A DNA stretch of 64,000 bases from Microcebus murinus (Eukaryota > Chordata > Mammalia > Primates > Cheirogaleidae), in contig NC_134113.1 in the NCBI RefSeq assembly GCF_040939455.1, positions 13,254,501 to 13,318,500 of the forward strand, given 5' to 3'. The notes under the pieces were generated by a model. The model searched no databases. It was given only the letters and a program-made list of their open reading frames with translations, and was not told where the DNA came from. A program made the position numbers and the translations under genes. This document shows positions 10,921 through 21,498 of this stretch, piece after piece. Position 1 is the stretch's first letter. Every line of letters begins with the position of its first letter.

Positions 10921-11853
10921 CAGGCTGTCCCTGGATTACGGAAGACCTGACTTACAACATTCTGTACTCCCTGGGCTCAGCATAAGGATAATTTATAATT
11001 AAATAATTAAATTAATAATTCGGAAACTGGTTTCTTCCACACATGTAAGCAAACCTGCAGGGCATGAGTGGTTCCTTGGCATGGCATCCTTACGCCGGCA
11101 GCTAGTCTCATAGATAGATGGAGAAGCAGCGGAGAGAAACACAAGAACAGGAAGAATCAGAAGATCCAGAGCCAAGAAAGTTTATGACAAAAGAATTAGC
11201 TGAAGCCTCTCCTCTCATTGAAGCAGGATTTGCTAAGCTTGAGGAGCAAGATCCGAACGTTGAGGTGTTTACAAAGGTTTACTGTGCAGTCAGTGAGACT
11301 GTCAACTGCTGCAAGGCCATTTATGATGAAGAAAAGAAAAAAGCTGTGCAAACAACCCAAGGATACCTTTCTCAAGAAACTGACTTCAGCAGTAAGCTCC
11401 CTCCTCCAGCAACAGAACCAAACCCTGATTCTCCAGCACCCACTCTGTCCTCTATAGCCCCAATTAATGTCAGCTACCTTCTTGCCTCAAAAATGCCCCT
11501 GCCAGTAAGCAAGACATTGATGCAAGATAGGTGAGTGTTAACTCTGAATATTCTTTTTTGAAATTTGTTTCAACCTCCTATCTAAACTTTTTGATGGGTT
11601 TATTTTTATGTTCTGTTTGTTTGAATGAAAAGAAAAAGCCCAGTAGTTTCTGTAACTTATTATTATAGTACAGGGGTATTATTATTATAATAGCATTACA
11701 CTGTATTATTACCTCATATGAGCCATTATAGTAATTGTTCTTGTTATTAGCATTACCATATATGCATTGTTCATCAGGCAACTGAGTTACATACAAATCT
11801 GACCCAAAGACATTCTCAGGAACATATCTTGCCCATAACCCAGTGACCACCTG
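10921..11853 (+). mobile_element. Tigger-family DNA transposon, internally deleted
   Basis: The 5' end reads CAGGCTGTCCCTGGATTACG and the 3' end reads CATAACCCAGTGACCACCTG, whose complement is CAGGTGGTCACTGGGTTATG: inverted termini of the pogo/Tigger type. Flanks are CA on the left and TA on the right, one substitution from a TA target duplication. The split L1 is collinear across it, proving a clean insertion. Length is ~930 bases against more than 2 kb for autonomous Tiggers, so most of the transposase is gone. Confidence 0.85.
11118..11534 (+). pseudogene. Tigger transposase C-terminal remnant, 138 codons open
   Basis: The frame encodes the C-terminal tail of a Tigger-type (CENP-B/jerky-like DDE) transposase. 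Residues ~21-95 fit the family pattern: FMTKELAEA, then EAGFAKLEEQDPNVEVFTKV, then a KAIYDEEKKKAVQTT block. The DNA-binding helix-turn-helix region and the catalytic DDE core are absent, so it cannot act as a transposase. The frame has no in-frame stop for 138 codons despite its presumed age. Its TGA stop overlaps AG|GTGAGT (cut 11530/11531), a consensus 5' splice donor. It is most likely a surviving remnant, though an exonised fragment cannot be excluded. Confidence 0.65.
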
Positions 11854-12010
11854 TACTCCTTTTTATGGCCAAATAATATTCCATTTCATGGAAATACTAC
11901 ATTTTATTTATCCAACCATCAGATGATAGACATAAGGGTTGATTCCAACTTGGGGATATGCTAAATCACATTCTGCTGTGAACATTGATGCATTATTTCA
12001 TCTTTGAAGA
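11854..12010 (-). mobile_element. L1M LINE, antisense, part 2
   Basis: CTCCTTTTTATGGCCAAATA, ATATTCCATTTCATGG, TTATTTATCCAACCATCAGA and GTTGATTCCAACTTGGGG continue the L1 broken at 10920. Consensus order is uninterrupted across the Tigger. Confidence 0.9.
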
Positions 12011-12294
12011 GTTCTGACTATTAATACTGAAAAGATTTTATTCATAGTAAACCACATTCTAGCACCCTCTAAGTTACAACTATTTGTTTGATGTAATTTC
12101 TTGATAATTATTTCAGAAGACAAAATATATTCTTATTAGTAAACTGAAGTTGCGTTATTCCCATAATGCCATGGGAAAAAAGCAAGATGTTTGTAGTGTC
12201 TAAGAATAAAAACAGCAACAAAGATACTAATAACAATAATAATAGCATTAACCAATTGTTGAGATCTTCCATGTGTTTGTCATTTTCCATTCAT

Positions 12295-12645
12295 TCATTC
12301 AGTTGATGCACCTTAATTTATCTAATAATTCTACTATAGCTGGTGGATTTGGGTTGTTCCCATTATTGTACTAGGAAGATAAATACTTTAAGAACCATTT
12401 TCATGTTTTCTTTCTTTCTTCTAGAATTATTTTCTCAGGACAAATTCCCAATCCTTGCAAAAGAGGATAAACTGTCTTAAGGGTCTTGATGCTAAATTGC
12501 CATATTGATTTCTAAAAGCATTTAGAAATGCTAATTTCAGCACACTTCACCAGCAGTGGGTGCTAACTTTTAAAAAGGCTTACAAATTCTATCAGTGAAA
12601 AAACACAAACTCTTCAATAATGCCCTAATTTGCATATCTTTGATT
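12295..12645 (-). mobile_element. L1 LINE 3' region, antisense, second copy
   Basis: TTTGGGTTGTTCCCATTATT, a TTATTTTCTCAGGACAAATT segment, TTGCCATATTGATTTCTAAA and CTTCACCAGCAGTGGGTGC match the antisense L1M 3' UTR. It could be the same element as 10583-12010 after rearrangement, because the intervening 280 bases are not recognised. Confidence 0.7.
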
Positions 12646-12869
12646 ACGAGTTGAGATTAAATCTTTTTTTATTGCTTTCTTGAAGACTAAAGCTGAGTTA
12701 CCTAATGGCGTCTTAGTGAAAAATTGAATTTAAAGGAACACACACTTAAACTCAATATCCTCATGAACCACTGACCAGAGGGGTGGTGACATGTTTGATT
12801 TAAAGATGATTACCTGGAACAACAACGAGCCTCAGTGGGATTTCCCAGAAACGGCTGTGAAGCTCGATT

Positions 12870-12995
12870 CCATTGAATGTTTCATCTTCATTAATGATTT
12901 GGGAGAAAACAGTAAACAGTACCCAAATTAACTTCACAGACGGCTCTAAATCAAGAGGATTCGAAGTAGCAATGAATAATGAGAACTACACGGGG
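12870..12995 (+). mobile_element. Possible CR1/L3 LINE reverse-transcriptase remnant
   Basis: TTCATCTTCATTAATGATTT encodes FIFINDL, followed ~30 bases later by AACTTCACAGACGGCTCTAA (NFTDGSK-like), which resembles the FINDLD..KFADDTKLGG strip of CR1/L3-type reverse transcriptase. Very diverged and frameshifted; could be coincidence. Confidence 0.35.
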
Positions 12996-13124
12996 ACCAG
13001 AAAGGTGAGAACTAGCAACACATAAAAACCAGTTCATCCTGGGAAACAAGGCTGTGGAGCAGGAAAACAGAGGCTTACCTTCCGGAAAGCGCCACACCAC
13101 ACCCCCACGCCCACCAGCTGCTCA

Positions 13125-13365
13125 CCCAGCACCTGCCACCGCCCCTCCTGCCCCGAGTATAGCAGCCGTCTCCCCGACCCGACCACTCACACATGCTGTC
13201 TTCTTTGCCCAAATGCCTCGTTCTCCTTTATTCCCTCCACTGACTCCTTCTGGGGCTCCGTTCAGGCAGAAGTTACCTCCTCTGGGAAACCTTCCCTGGC
13301 CTCCAAACCACCCCCTCCCCACTATCTCTGCTCTTCCAGGGCAGCCTGTGCCTAAAGTCACATCA
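13125..13365 (+). mobile_element. L2 fragment
   Basis: GGCAGAAGTTACCTCCTCTG, GGAAACCTTCCCTGGCCTCC and TCTTTGCCCAAATGCCTCG follow the L2 3' region ('CACCTCCTCTGGGAAGCCTTCCCTG'). It explains the proline-rich 124-codon frame at 13054-13428, which is therefore not treated as a gene. Confidence 0.65.
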
Positions 13366-15033
13366 GCACTTCTAAATCCACATTTTGCAGTCACGGAAAG
13401 ATGGCTAGTGTGGCATAGTAGTTTTTGAATCGTCTCCCATAAAAACATATGGAGCAATTAGGATAACAAAATCAAAATTCCACAATGTCTACAACAAAAC
13501 CAGGAGGCAAGATATCCACAAAAACAGCAAAACAAGACCCAACAAAGACAAATCATGGTGATTCCTGCTCACAGTGCTGGGACCAGTGTGTAAGGAAGGG
13601 GAGGGAAGCAACGGGGTCTCTGAGGCCAGAAGAACTCCCAAAATAGCATCACATATTCATTAATAAGTGCAGTAAGTCAACTTGACGATAGCAATCGATA
13701 CTGGAAGAGTTGCTTCCCCATAATTTGCAAGTGAATACGAGGGGGTCCACACAAGGGCTGAAGGGGCTGAAGTAGTCCATGCCCTGTGAACACCCGAGAC
13801 TAACTGGTCAACATACCACACCCACCCTTCCAATATAATTTCTCACACTGGGGAGATAAACGAGGAGTAGAGGTGAAATTGAGCAGGACAGAAATAACAG
13901 GGGCAAAAGACAAAGAAATCCGGAGAAAAGTAGAGGAAGGAAAAAGAGCCAAGAGATCTCAGAATTCATAAGTTCTTGACTTTTTGACACTTTGCAAAAA
14001 CAACAGAAAAAAGAACTTTAGAGTTCTAAAGGTATAAAATCTTTCCTGACTCCAAAAGTTCAGGAAAATAAATCTAATGTGAAAATGAGCATCAGAAAAA
14101 TATTATGCTTACATTCCATATATTGTTATTAATATTATTAAAACAGTGAATTAAGAGCAAAACAATGTCCTTACATATGATAAAAGATGACAGAAAGTGT
14201 TTTTGAAGAAGCAGATGAAATTGTTTATAACCTAATATTTCAAAATGAACTTTAAAAATTAGAAGCAATAATAGAAGATAGAGAATAACGTAACATATCG
14301 GAATCAGATACACTAAAAAATGGGAGGTTAAAACTCAGGATTAGAAGCAAACAAGAATTAGAAGCAAACAAACCGAAAAAAAAAAAAACACCAGCATTTC
14401 AGAAATAAAGACTAAAATAGAAGAAACTGAAGAGTAAATAACAGAGAATGCCATAAAAGAAATAGAAGACGAAAAAGGAGAATTTTTAAATGAAAAGAAA
14501 TAAGAATTCAAAAGAGAAAGTGACAAATATAGAGGGTAATAAAAGAATCCAATACATGTATTGAGTGTTAGAAGAAGAAAAGCCAAAGAAAAGGAACAAA
14601 ATAAATCCTAAAACTATAATTCAAGAATTTTTTAAAAATTTGAAACAGTATTTAAAAGGGCACATTTTATGTCTAGGTACAATCAACCCAGGCCAAACAA
14701 TATAGAGACATGTTCTAATAGAATTTCTTTACTTAGAAAAAAGAGTGTTGGAGCATCCAAGCACAAAGACTAAGTCACTTATAAGGGAAAGAATAACAGA
14801 TTGTCATCAAACTTTTTGATAGCAATCTATTATGTCAGAAGACCATAGATAATATATTTCATATATTCGAAGAAAAAAAATATGAGCCAAGGATTTCCAA
14901 TCTAGCCTAGCTGACTTTCAGATATGAAAGCTAACAAATGGCTCTCATCAAGGAACCACTAAGCGAATATTGTTTCTACAAGCTCTTAAATCACCCTGGA
15001 GAAAGCAACACAAAGACTAGGTGTGAACATTAA

Positions 15034-15034
<1 letters not shown>

Positions 15035-15076
<42 letters not shown>

Positions 15077-15083
15077 CACACAC
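15035..15083. repeat. (CA)n microsatellite
   Basis: About 24 CA units with a CG interruption near 15070, inside the HAL1-type element. Confidence 0.95.
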
Positions 15084-16072
15084 GTGCCTATAGAGTAGAA
15101 GAAATCAGGCCTCCTTGGAGAAATGACTGATTCTATGTCTGGAGCAGCAAATGGACAGGTGAGCCTAACATACTGCCATCCCAGATTCTAGGGAAACTAC
15201 CGAAGACTACCAAAGTAATGTTGAAAAAATCAGAAGCCAACTTTAAGACCATTGGCTAAAAATGGAACATATCGAACATGAATGGAAAATAACTTCAATG
15301 GATTAAAATACACCAAATGTATTAACACTCGGGAGTGCATAATGATGCTTAAAAATTTTAAACTAATTGGTCACTATTGGGAGTTTTTGTTTTTTTTTAA
15401 ATACCTGCCTTCTCTCACTTCTTGGTAACCAAATAGTAGAGGCAATAAGTTGATTTTTCTAGAATCGATAATTTTATATTGACTCAAAAAGGTGCAACAG
15501 AATTAGAATGTAGCCATTTTGTAACCCCTAATTAATTAACATCAATGATGGCCATCAACATCACAAAAGGAGAGACAACCAGACCTTATATGCCTTCTTT
15601 GGAAGAGACTTGCCAAAAAATACTGAACTTCAATCCGACCATGCCTTGAGAGCCACTGCCAATGCGTAGGAGATATGGAGGACAAGGGAACAGGGTAAAG
15701 GGTAACATGTGGATACAATCACCCATATCCAGACTACGGAAAGCTATAAAGGACAAATGATATAGTGGCAAGGGGAAAAAAGAGACAGGCATGAAGGATT
15801 AAAGTATACATTAGATTTAAAGAATCTTAAAACACATGTCAACCAATCACAAGGTGTGGACCTTATTCAAATAAATTATTAAAGAGGACATTTATGGAAA
15901 ATGGAAATTTGAATACTACCTTAACATGTAATGGCATTAGAGAATTACTGTTAATTTTTTAAGGTTTGATAATGATAGTAGTTTTTAGAGTCTTCATCAT
16001 ATAAATACTATAATAATTCTGGAGGAAATTATATAATGTCTCAGATTTGCTTCAAAATAACATGGACAAAAT

Positions 16073-16300
16073 ATACAAACACAAATGAGTAAATGAATAT
16101 AGGTAAAACTGAAGAAATCTAAATAAGATTGATAGATTGTATCAATGTCAATGTCCTAGCTCTCATATTGTACTACAGCTTTGCAAGAAGCTAGAATCGG
16201 GGAAAACTACATGAAGGGTACACAGATACTTGTTTCATTTCTTAAACCTTTATGGGAATTTATGATTATCTCAATAAAAATTACAATTAAAAAAATTATA
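16073..16300 (+). mobile_element. L1 3'-end nested in the HAL1 tail
   Basis: GAAATCTAAATAAGATTGAT, AGATTGTATCAATGTCAATG, CTACATGAAGGGTACACAGA and TTATGATTATCTCAATAAAA form a LINE 3' end with an A-rich terminus (AATTAAAAAAATTATA). The flanking HAL1 sequence (CTTCAAAATAACATGG, then GGTGGAGGTATAGACAAAGA) is collinear around it, so it inserted later. Confidence 0.65.
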
Positions 16301-16440
16301 TGGGGGATGTTGGTGGAGGTATAGACAAAGATTGGTGATTGTGGCAATGAATTGATAATTGTTGAACCTGGATGATGGGTTCATGGGAGTTCATTATTTT
16401 TTCCATACTTGTATGTGTTCATAATTTTCTATAATAGAGT

Positions 16441-16739
16441 TTTTAATGCATTTATTTTCATATCTCTCCATTTGTGAACTTTTTGAGGACAGGTTTTGTG
16501 CCTTGTGTATCCCTGTAGTCCCAGTTAGTTGCACAAGAATTGATTGAGAATATGTTTGTTGGATAAACTCATGGAGAAATGGATGGAAAAATGGGGATGT
16601 GAATGAGTGTACAAATCCCAGTGAGAAAGTGTATACAAATGGCGAAGGATTCTTATCCCAGATCCGATGCAAAACCCCCAATGGATATTAACTATTGCCC
16701 AGCGAAGGACTTTGTATAACAGGAGTATGACAGACTAAC
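16441..16739. other. Unassigned sequence with a weak L2-like tail
   Basis: TTTGTGAACTTTTTGAGGAC and TTTGTGCCTTGTGTATCCCT near 16470-16520 resemble an L2 3' end ('CTCCTTGAGGGCAGGGAC..TTGTATCCC'), followed by GAATATGTTTGTTGG and GGATGGA. Likely an L2 sense tail (~16465-16600). Confidence 0.5.
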
Positions 16740-17172
16740 TGCTTGCCAACAACGGATTTCCCACTGTGGTGGAGGGTTATAATCCCAAACCCCATTTAAG
16801 GGGGGTTGTCAGGTTTGTCGTAAGACTTTGATTTGACCAACTAAATATGACAAATTACTTCCAGGAAAACTTTAAGGAATAATTCACCATGTTCCCTCTC
16901 TTTTTTGTTCCCTTTTTCTTTTTCTTTGTTCATAGCTCATGACATAGAAAGCATGGCCCTTCTCTTTGTCGCAGACAGAAAGACCATCATTGTTCTAGAA
17001 AGTGGACGCTCCGCCCCAGCGTTCGGGGCCTGGAGCAGTGTGGAGCAGAAGGACAGCCACCGGTGCGGAGTGCGCAGTGTGTGCGAAAAACAAACCTCTG
17101 TTGTTGAATGCCACAGGCGTTTGGGAGTTTGTGTTGTTACGTCAAAGGGTAGCATAACCTGGCTGATAGAGG
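16740..17172 (+). mobile_element. Old ERVL/MaLR-like LTR, copy 2
   Basis: The order AATAATTCACCATGTTCCCT, AAGGACAGCCACCGGTGCGG, GCGAAAAACAAACCTCTG (family 'GAAATAAACTTCT'), TGTTGTTGAATGCCACAGGC (family 'GTTTAAGCCACTGAG'), and TAGCATAACCTGGCTGATAG near the end fits an old LTR class. The 92-codon frame inside is a by-product. Confidence 0.5.
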
Positions 17173-17199
17173 GAGCCGCTTAGGTTTTGCTTTGTTTTG

Positions 17200-17500
17200 T
17201 TTTAGCAGGAATGAGAACAGCAAAAGCTGGGCTTGCAGCAGCCCAGAAAAGAGTTGAGGAGAATGTAAAGGAAGCCAGAGGCAGTGGAGAGGGATGGAGC
17301 TGAGAGATGCTGTAGCAGCAGAATCCACAGGCTAGAAAAACAAATACAAAGAGAAGAGAGAGGAAGATCCAAGGGGGCTCCCGGGGGTGCACCTGTGAAT
17401 GGTGCCACTCTTCCTGAGAAAGGGAGCCCTGGAAGAGAAGAAGGCTGTACTGATGAGGAAGACAACTTTGGTTTTAACTTAAAAGGGTTCCAGCAAGACT
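17200..17500 (-). mobile_element. L2 fragment, antisense
   Basis: GGGTGCACCTGTGAATGGTG, CTTCCTGAGAAAGGGAGCCC, TGGAAGAGAAGAAGGCTG and GACAACTTTGGTTTTAACTT follow antisense L2 ('TGAGAAGGGAACCCTGGAGGAG..GTTCAGTTTTGGACATG'). Confidence 0.55.
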
Positions 17501-17985
17501 AAAAATACACCTTGTTTGTACCATTGAGCTGCTCAGTAAGCAAACCGGAATCTCAAAACAGACTGTGGGTATCAGAACACTGGAGAGGTGAGCAAAGATC
17601 CACCCAAGGTCGCGTACTTGGCCTCCAAGCTGGGCTGGGCCTGCAAAATCCCTGACAGGTGAGCGCATTCCTCTTTCTCATCCTTTGCCAGGAAGCCGCT
17701 CCAGGAGCCTAGCAGTGTCTAACAAGGCCAATGGTCAGCAGGTTTTCCCCTTAGTAAGCAAGCAACACTCGCCCCTGGGGTGGGCTGACCACAGAGCCTT
17801 AATCAATATAACCATGCTTATCAAAGCTTTCAAGAATTGGCTTTAGCATGCCTGGATTTCTGGAATCTTTCTGAGCTTCGGCCAAAACAAGCCATGAGAG
17901 ATCTAAGTAATACATCTTAATTTGGTAGCTTTTTGTGGACGCCATCTCTTACCACTAGTAGTAATAAGAAAACAACAATAATAAA
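17501..17985. other. Unassigned sequence
   Basis: Nothing nameable is seen between the L2 fragment and the first arm of the local duplication. Confidence 0.45.
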
Positions 17986-18013
17986 AAATTATAATTTATT
18001 TAGCACTTTCCTA

Positions 18014-18108
18014 TGTGTCACTGTGCAGAGGGCTTCATATATTTTCCCTCATTCATGCATGGCACCTCACATCCACAGTATGAAGTTGTAAAAAATAATG
18101 CTAGGGCA
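18014..18108 (-). repeat. Local direct duplication, arm 1 (MIR-derived)
   Basis: TGCAGAGGGCTTC..TATATT, CTCATTCATGCATGGCACC and CACATCCACAGTATGAAGTT recur at 18708-18793 with roughly 85% identity by eye. Both arms overlap antisense MIR sequence, but they share departures from MIR (GCAGAGGGCTTC; ATCCAC-GTATGAAGTT), so local duplication is more likely than independent MIRs. Confidence 0.6.
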
Positions 18109-18700
18109 TGAGAGCTAATGCACATGGCTTCTGAAACAGATTTCTCCAAAGAATAGCATAGAAAGAAGTTTATTTACTTTTTCCCGGGTGGAAAAAGGGC
18201 CAACACAGGAGTGAAGGAGGTAGAGAATGTTAGCAGAGAGAACCAGGTATTCAGACTTTTTATTTAGGGGATGAAGAAGGTTTATGGCTGTAGCCAAATT
18301 AACTGTGGTACTGCTGCATCCACTCTCGTCTTTCTTCTCGGTAGAAGATGGTAACAGAAGCAATGGCAGGATGTCAAAGTCCAAGAGTTGCTCCCCTGCC
18401 TTCCCTTGGAGAAGGAATTTTCGCAGGAGATGTGACTTTCCCCTCGAGATATGGCTGGGATCTGAAACTCGTTCTCCTGCTTTTCACTCAGGATCTCTGC
18501 AAAAGCAGATCCTCAAAGGCAATTTCAAAAGAGAAAGATTTATATCTCTTTTCCGTCTGTTCAGCTCTTTTCAGAAGTTGTGCAAAACAGAACTCCTGCA
18601 GGGTGCCTGTTAGTGAGAGAACTCATAGGATTGATCTTTAACCGTTACTAGGAAATTGCAGGATTAGGTATTTTCCTGTTAATGTTTGCAAAGCAGCCCC
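18109..18700. other. Segment between duplication arms, unassigned
   Basis: About 600 bases of unrecognised sequence lie between the two arms, with overlapping frames of 97 and 109 codons (18284-18641) and a frame on the other strand (18115-18384). AGAAAGAAGTTTATTTACTT near 18160 is reminiscent of an antisense LTR polyadenylation region, so an LTR insertion is possible but unproven. Confidence 0.4.
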
Positions 18701-18707
18701 TTTCACT

Positions 18708-18795
18708 ACATGCCATTGTGCAGAGGGCTTCCTATATATTTCCTCATTCTTGCATGTCACCACACATCCACCGTATGAAGTTATAAAAAATATTG
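18708..18795 (-). repeat. Local direct duplication, arm 2 (MIR-derived)
   Basis: TGCAGAGGGCTTCCTATATA, CTCATTCTTGCATGTCACC and ACACATCCACCGTATGAAGT match arm 1 at 18014-18108 in the same orientation, ~690 bases apart. Similarity ends just after TAAAAAATATTG. Confidence 0.6.
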
Positions 18796-19185
18796 TGATG
18801 GAAAACATTAGCAGTACTTACTGAGAAAGAAAAATTCTGGTGACTGCAGGGTCTTCTGTTTGCTGAATAGAGGGATGGTTGTAGCATGTCAGCTTGGGGG
18901 AATCAGAGCTAAATTATTATACATCAGAGGAGGATAAGGAATAGCAGGGAGAGATGGAAAGAGGGACAGGAAGAAGATCTAGGAGCTGGAAGGCAACAGC
19001 TAGAAGTTGGAGCCCTGAATATGAGGAGACACACACACACACACACACACACACATAATTGATGGAGTATCTGGAAATCTGAAACAAATTGGTACTTGTC
19101 GCAGGGTGTACCATGTAAAGCCCTTCTGAATTCCCTTTACAAAATCTTTAGCAAAGTTTTCATTGCTTACTAATGCTTTGAAAAG
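18796..19185. other. Unassigned sequence with an (AC)n tract
   Basis: A perfect (AC)n microsatellite lies at 19029-19055. The rest is not recognised. Confidence 0.6.
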
Positions 19186-19189
19186 ATTT

Positions 19190-19745
19190 TGTTGGAGGAG
19201 GGTGATAAAGAGGTGCTGAGCCCTGCTTCAAGGTCAGGACGAGGCAAAAACAAGGATGCTCATGAGGTCTTTACAATAATGATAACAGCAATGTTTTTAT
19301 TGGGCAAAAGAAAGCCGAAGCTCTAAATGGATTATGTATGGATGTACCACACACTACTCAGCAATCGAAATAACAAGCTGTTGATTCAACAGCAACATAG
19401 GTACTATCTTAAATGTATTTTGCCAAGTGAAAAAAGTCAAGACCCAAAACCTTCATAGTATACGATCTTATTTATATGATATAATAGAAAAGGCAAATGA
19501 TAGGGAAAAAAAAAACCCAGCTTGATCGATTGCCAGGGGTTGGGAGAAGAGAAGGAGTTGACGACAAGGAGGCCACACAGGGGAAATTTGGGGTTGTGGA
19601 GCTATTCTGTGTGGCTCTGCAGTGGCGGATACAGGACTATGCATTTGCAAAGATTCTTTAGGAGTACACTTTATGAAAATGTTTAAAAAACAATCAGGAT
19701 GTCCAGGGATTCCGGGATGGAATACAGATAATAAAAAGTAAATCT
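19190..19745 (+). mobile_element. L1M 3' region
   Basis: TGGATGTACCACACACTACT, CAGCAATCGAAATAACAAGC, CAACAGCAACATAGGTACTA, GTGAAAAAAGTCAAGACCCA, GATTGCCAGGGGTTGGG and GAGTACACTTTATGAAAATG follow the L1M 3' UTR in sense ('ACTACTCAGCAATAAAAAGG..GGTTGCCAGGGGCTGGGG..'). 5'-truncated, no intact frame. Confidence 0.85.
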
Positions 19746-19994
19746 AGCTGTATTACAAATGTGTCCCATCACCCCTGATGGGAGCAGGGAAAACAGGATT
19801 AAACCTGATTAACTTTGGAAAATGGTGTTTCAACTGTCTACTAGGGTTAAACAAATAACTAAATAAATTGTAGATAATGGGAACTATATGTTTTACTGTC
19901 AGAGAAAGAAGTTAAATATAAGCAAAGAGGGAAAGCTAGAATAAACCCAGGAGTGGGCTGGACTTACTGACTCATGTCCAAAGAATAAGTTATG

Positions 19995-20352
19995 GAAAGG
20001 GGGAATGACTTACCATGGTTCGACACAGGGTGTTTTTACTTTATAATGTTGCAAAAGCAATATGCATTCGGTGGAAACTATAATTCAAGTACCCATATAA
20101 CCATTCTGTTTTTCACTTTCAGTAAAGAATGCGGTAAATTCCATAAGATGTTTGACACTTTATTATAAAATAGACTTTGTGTTAGATGATTTCACCCAAC
20201 TGTAGGCTAATGTAAGTGTTTTGAGCAGTTTTAAAGTAGGCTAAGCTAAGCTACGGTATTTGGTTGGTTTGGTGTATTAAATGCCTTTTATATTTTCAGC
20301 TGGCAATGGGTTTGTGAGAATGTAGCCCCTTTGCAAAGTCAAGGAGCATCTG
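19995..20352 (+). mobile_element. Tigger-derived MITE
   Basis: GACTTACCATGGTTCGACAC near the start, AGCAATATGCATTCGGTGGA, CCCAACTGTAGGCTAATGTA, AGTGTTTTGAGCAG, GTAGGCTAAGCTAAGCTACG, and the end CAAAGTCAAGGAGCATCTG match a Tigger nonautonomous element I recall well. The 5' terminal bases are eroded. No transposase frame. Confidence 0.8.
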
Positions 20353-20394
20353 CACTACCCTTGACATGGATAAAACTGGCAGATGCCACCCTAA

Positions 20395-20935
20395 CCAAGA
20401 GACCAAGATTAACATCGGCTGTGATAAGGCACGAGGAGGTCACACACCCCTGATACAAAATGATGAGAAGGACACTTAACCTCATTAGGGTTTTTTCCCC
20501 TGTATCCCATAATATGATGTTTTAATAATGAGAAAAATGTCAGAAAAACTAAAATTGAGGAACATCTTATAAAATATCGGACCAGTTCTCTTCAAAACCG
20601 CCCAAGTCATGAAACACAAGGAAAGAACGAGAAGCTGTCACAGGTTGGAGAAGACTAAGGAGACATGATAACTAATTGCAATGTGGTATCCTGGGTTGGA
20701 TTCTGGAACATTAAAAAAAAGTCTTCAGTGGAAAAACAGGTGCAATCTGAAGTCTGTAGTTGAATTAATGGTAACATACCAATGTTAGCATCTTCTTTTT
20801 GACCAATGTGCCATGACTCTGTAAGACACTAGTACCAGGGGACGCTGGATGAAGGGTGTGTGAGAACCTTCTATTCTATCTCTATAACTTTTCTATTAAC
20901 CAAAAATTATTCCAAAATATTGCTAGGCCAGGGTA
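20395..20935 (+). mobile_element. L1 3' region, second type
   Basis: ATGAGAAGGACACTTAACCT, GAGACATGATAACTAATTGC, AATGTGGTATCCTGGGTTGG, GTGGAAAAACAGGTGCAATC and AAAAATTATTCCAAAATATT form the LINE 3' end also found at 53925-54905. The two copies share the order GACAACTAAATG/GGATCCTGG/GGAACA/AAACTGG. Confidence 0.8.
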
Positions 20936-21284
20936 AAGTATATCATTTCTGCCCATGTAGCATTGGCTAGATCCCACCCACCTGTCCCTAACCTGTAGAA
21001 TAGCTGGGAACTGTAATCAGCCCTCATGCACAGGAAAAGGAATATAAAACAAGATTTAGTTAATACTTAGAATGGTCTCTACCACTATGAAGGTACAAGC
21101 TAGCAGTGGTGGTAGGCAAGAAAAAGTTCGCTGCCCCCACAAATTTAAGCAATACTTTTTCCCCAAATGAAATGCTTTTAATCCTAGCCATTAACCACCC
21201 ACAGAGCAGCCAGAAACATTTTGGAAATAGACTCAGGACTTAGCCACAGCTGTGGTGTTGTGGGAAGAGTTTGTACAGCAATGG

Positions 21285-21395
21285 TGGGAACTGACGCTTA
21301 GAGAACCTAAACAGCTTTGTGCTTTAAATATATTGTCCCGTTTTAGCCTCACAACCACCTGCCAGTTTTAGAAATGTGGAACCTGGGGATTGGAG
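21285..21395 (-). mobile_element. MIR fragment, antisense
   Basis: TTTGTGCTTTAAATATATTG, TAGCCTCACAACCACCTGCC and GAAATGTGGAACCTGGGG follow the antisense MIR core. Confidence 0.6.
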
Positions 21396-21498
21396 AGGTT
21401 TGGAGTTTTTCACCATATGGACCTACCAAACATCAAGTTATAGATGTTTAATGAGTCCATATGGTCAAAAAAAAGAAGAAGAATGCCTAGTGGGTCTC

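Larger units (their letters stand above)
13440..16440 (+). mobile_element. HAL1-type half-LINE, long copy
   Basis: The 5' part is A-rich L1/HAL1-like (CACAAAAACAGCAAAACAAG; CACACTGGGGAGATAAACGA). At 14880-14940 GCCAAGGATTTCCAATCTAG and CTGACTTTCAGATATGAAAG mark the end of an ORF1-like region, which passes straight to a 3' UTR without an ORF2, the HAL1 hallmark. The 3' terminus shows GATGATGGGTTCATGGGAGT, TTCATTATTTTTTCCATACT and ATAATTTTCTATAATAGAG. A (CA)n tract (15035-15083) and a nested LINE tail (~16073-16300) interrupt it. All frames are broken. Confidence 0.65.

Noticed and set aside
13054..13428. 124-codon proline-rich frame
   Set aside because: It lies over an L2 fragment whose pyrimidine-rich sequence gives proline-rich translation. 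Not a gene.
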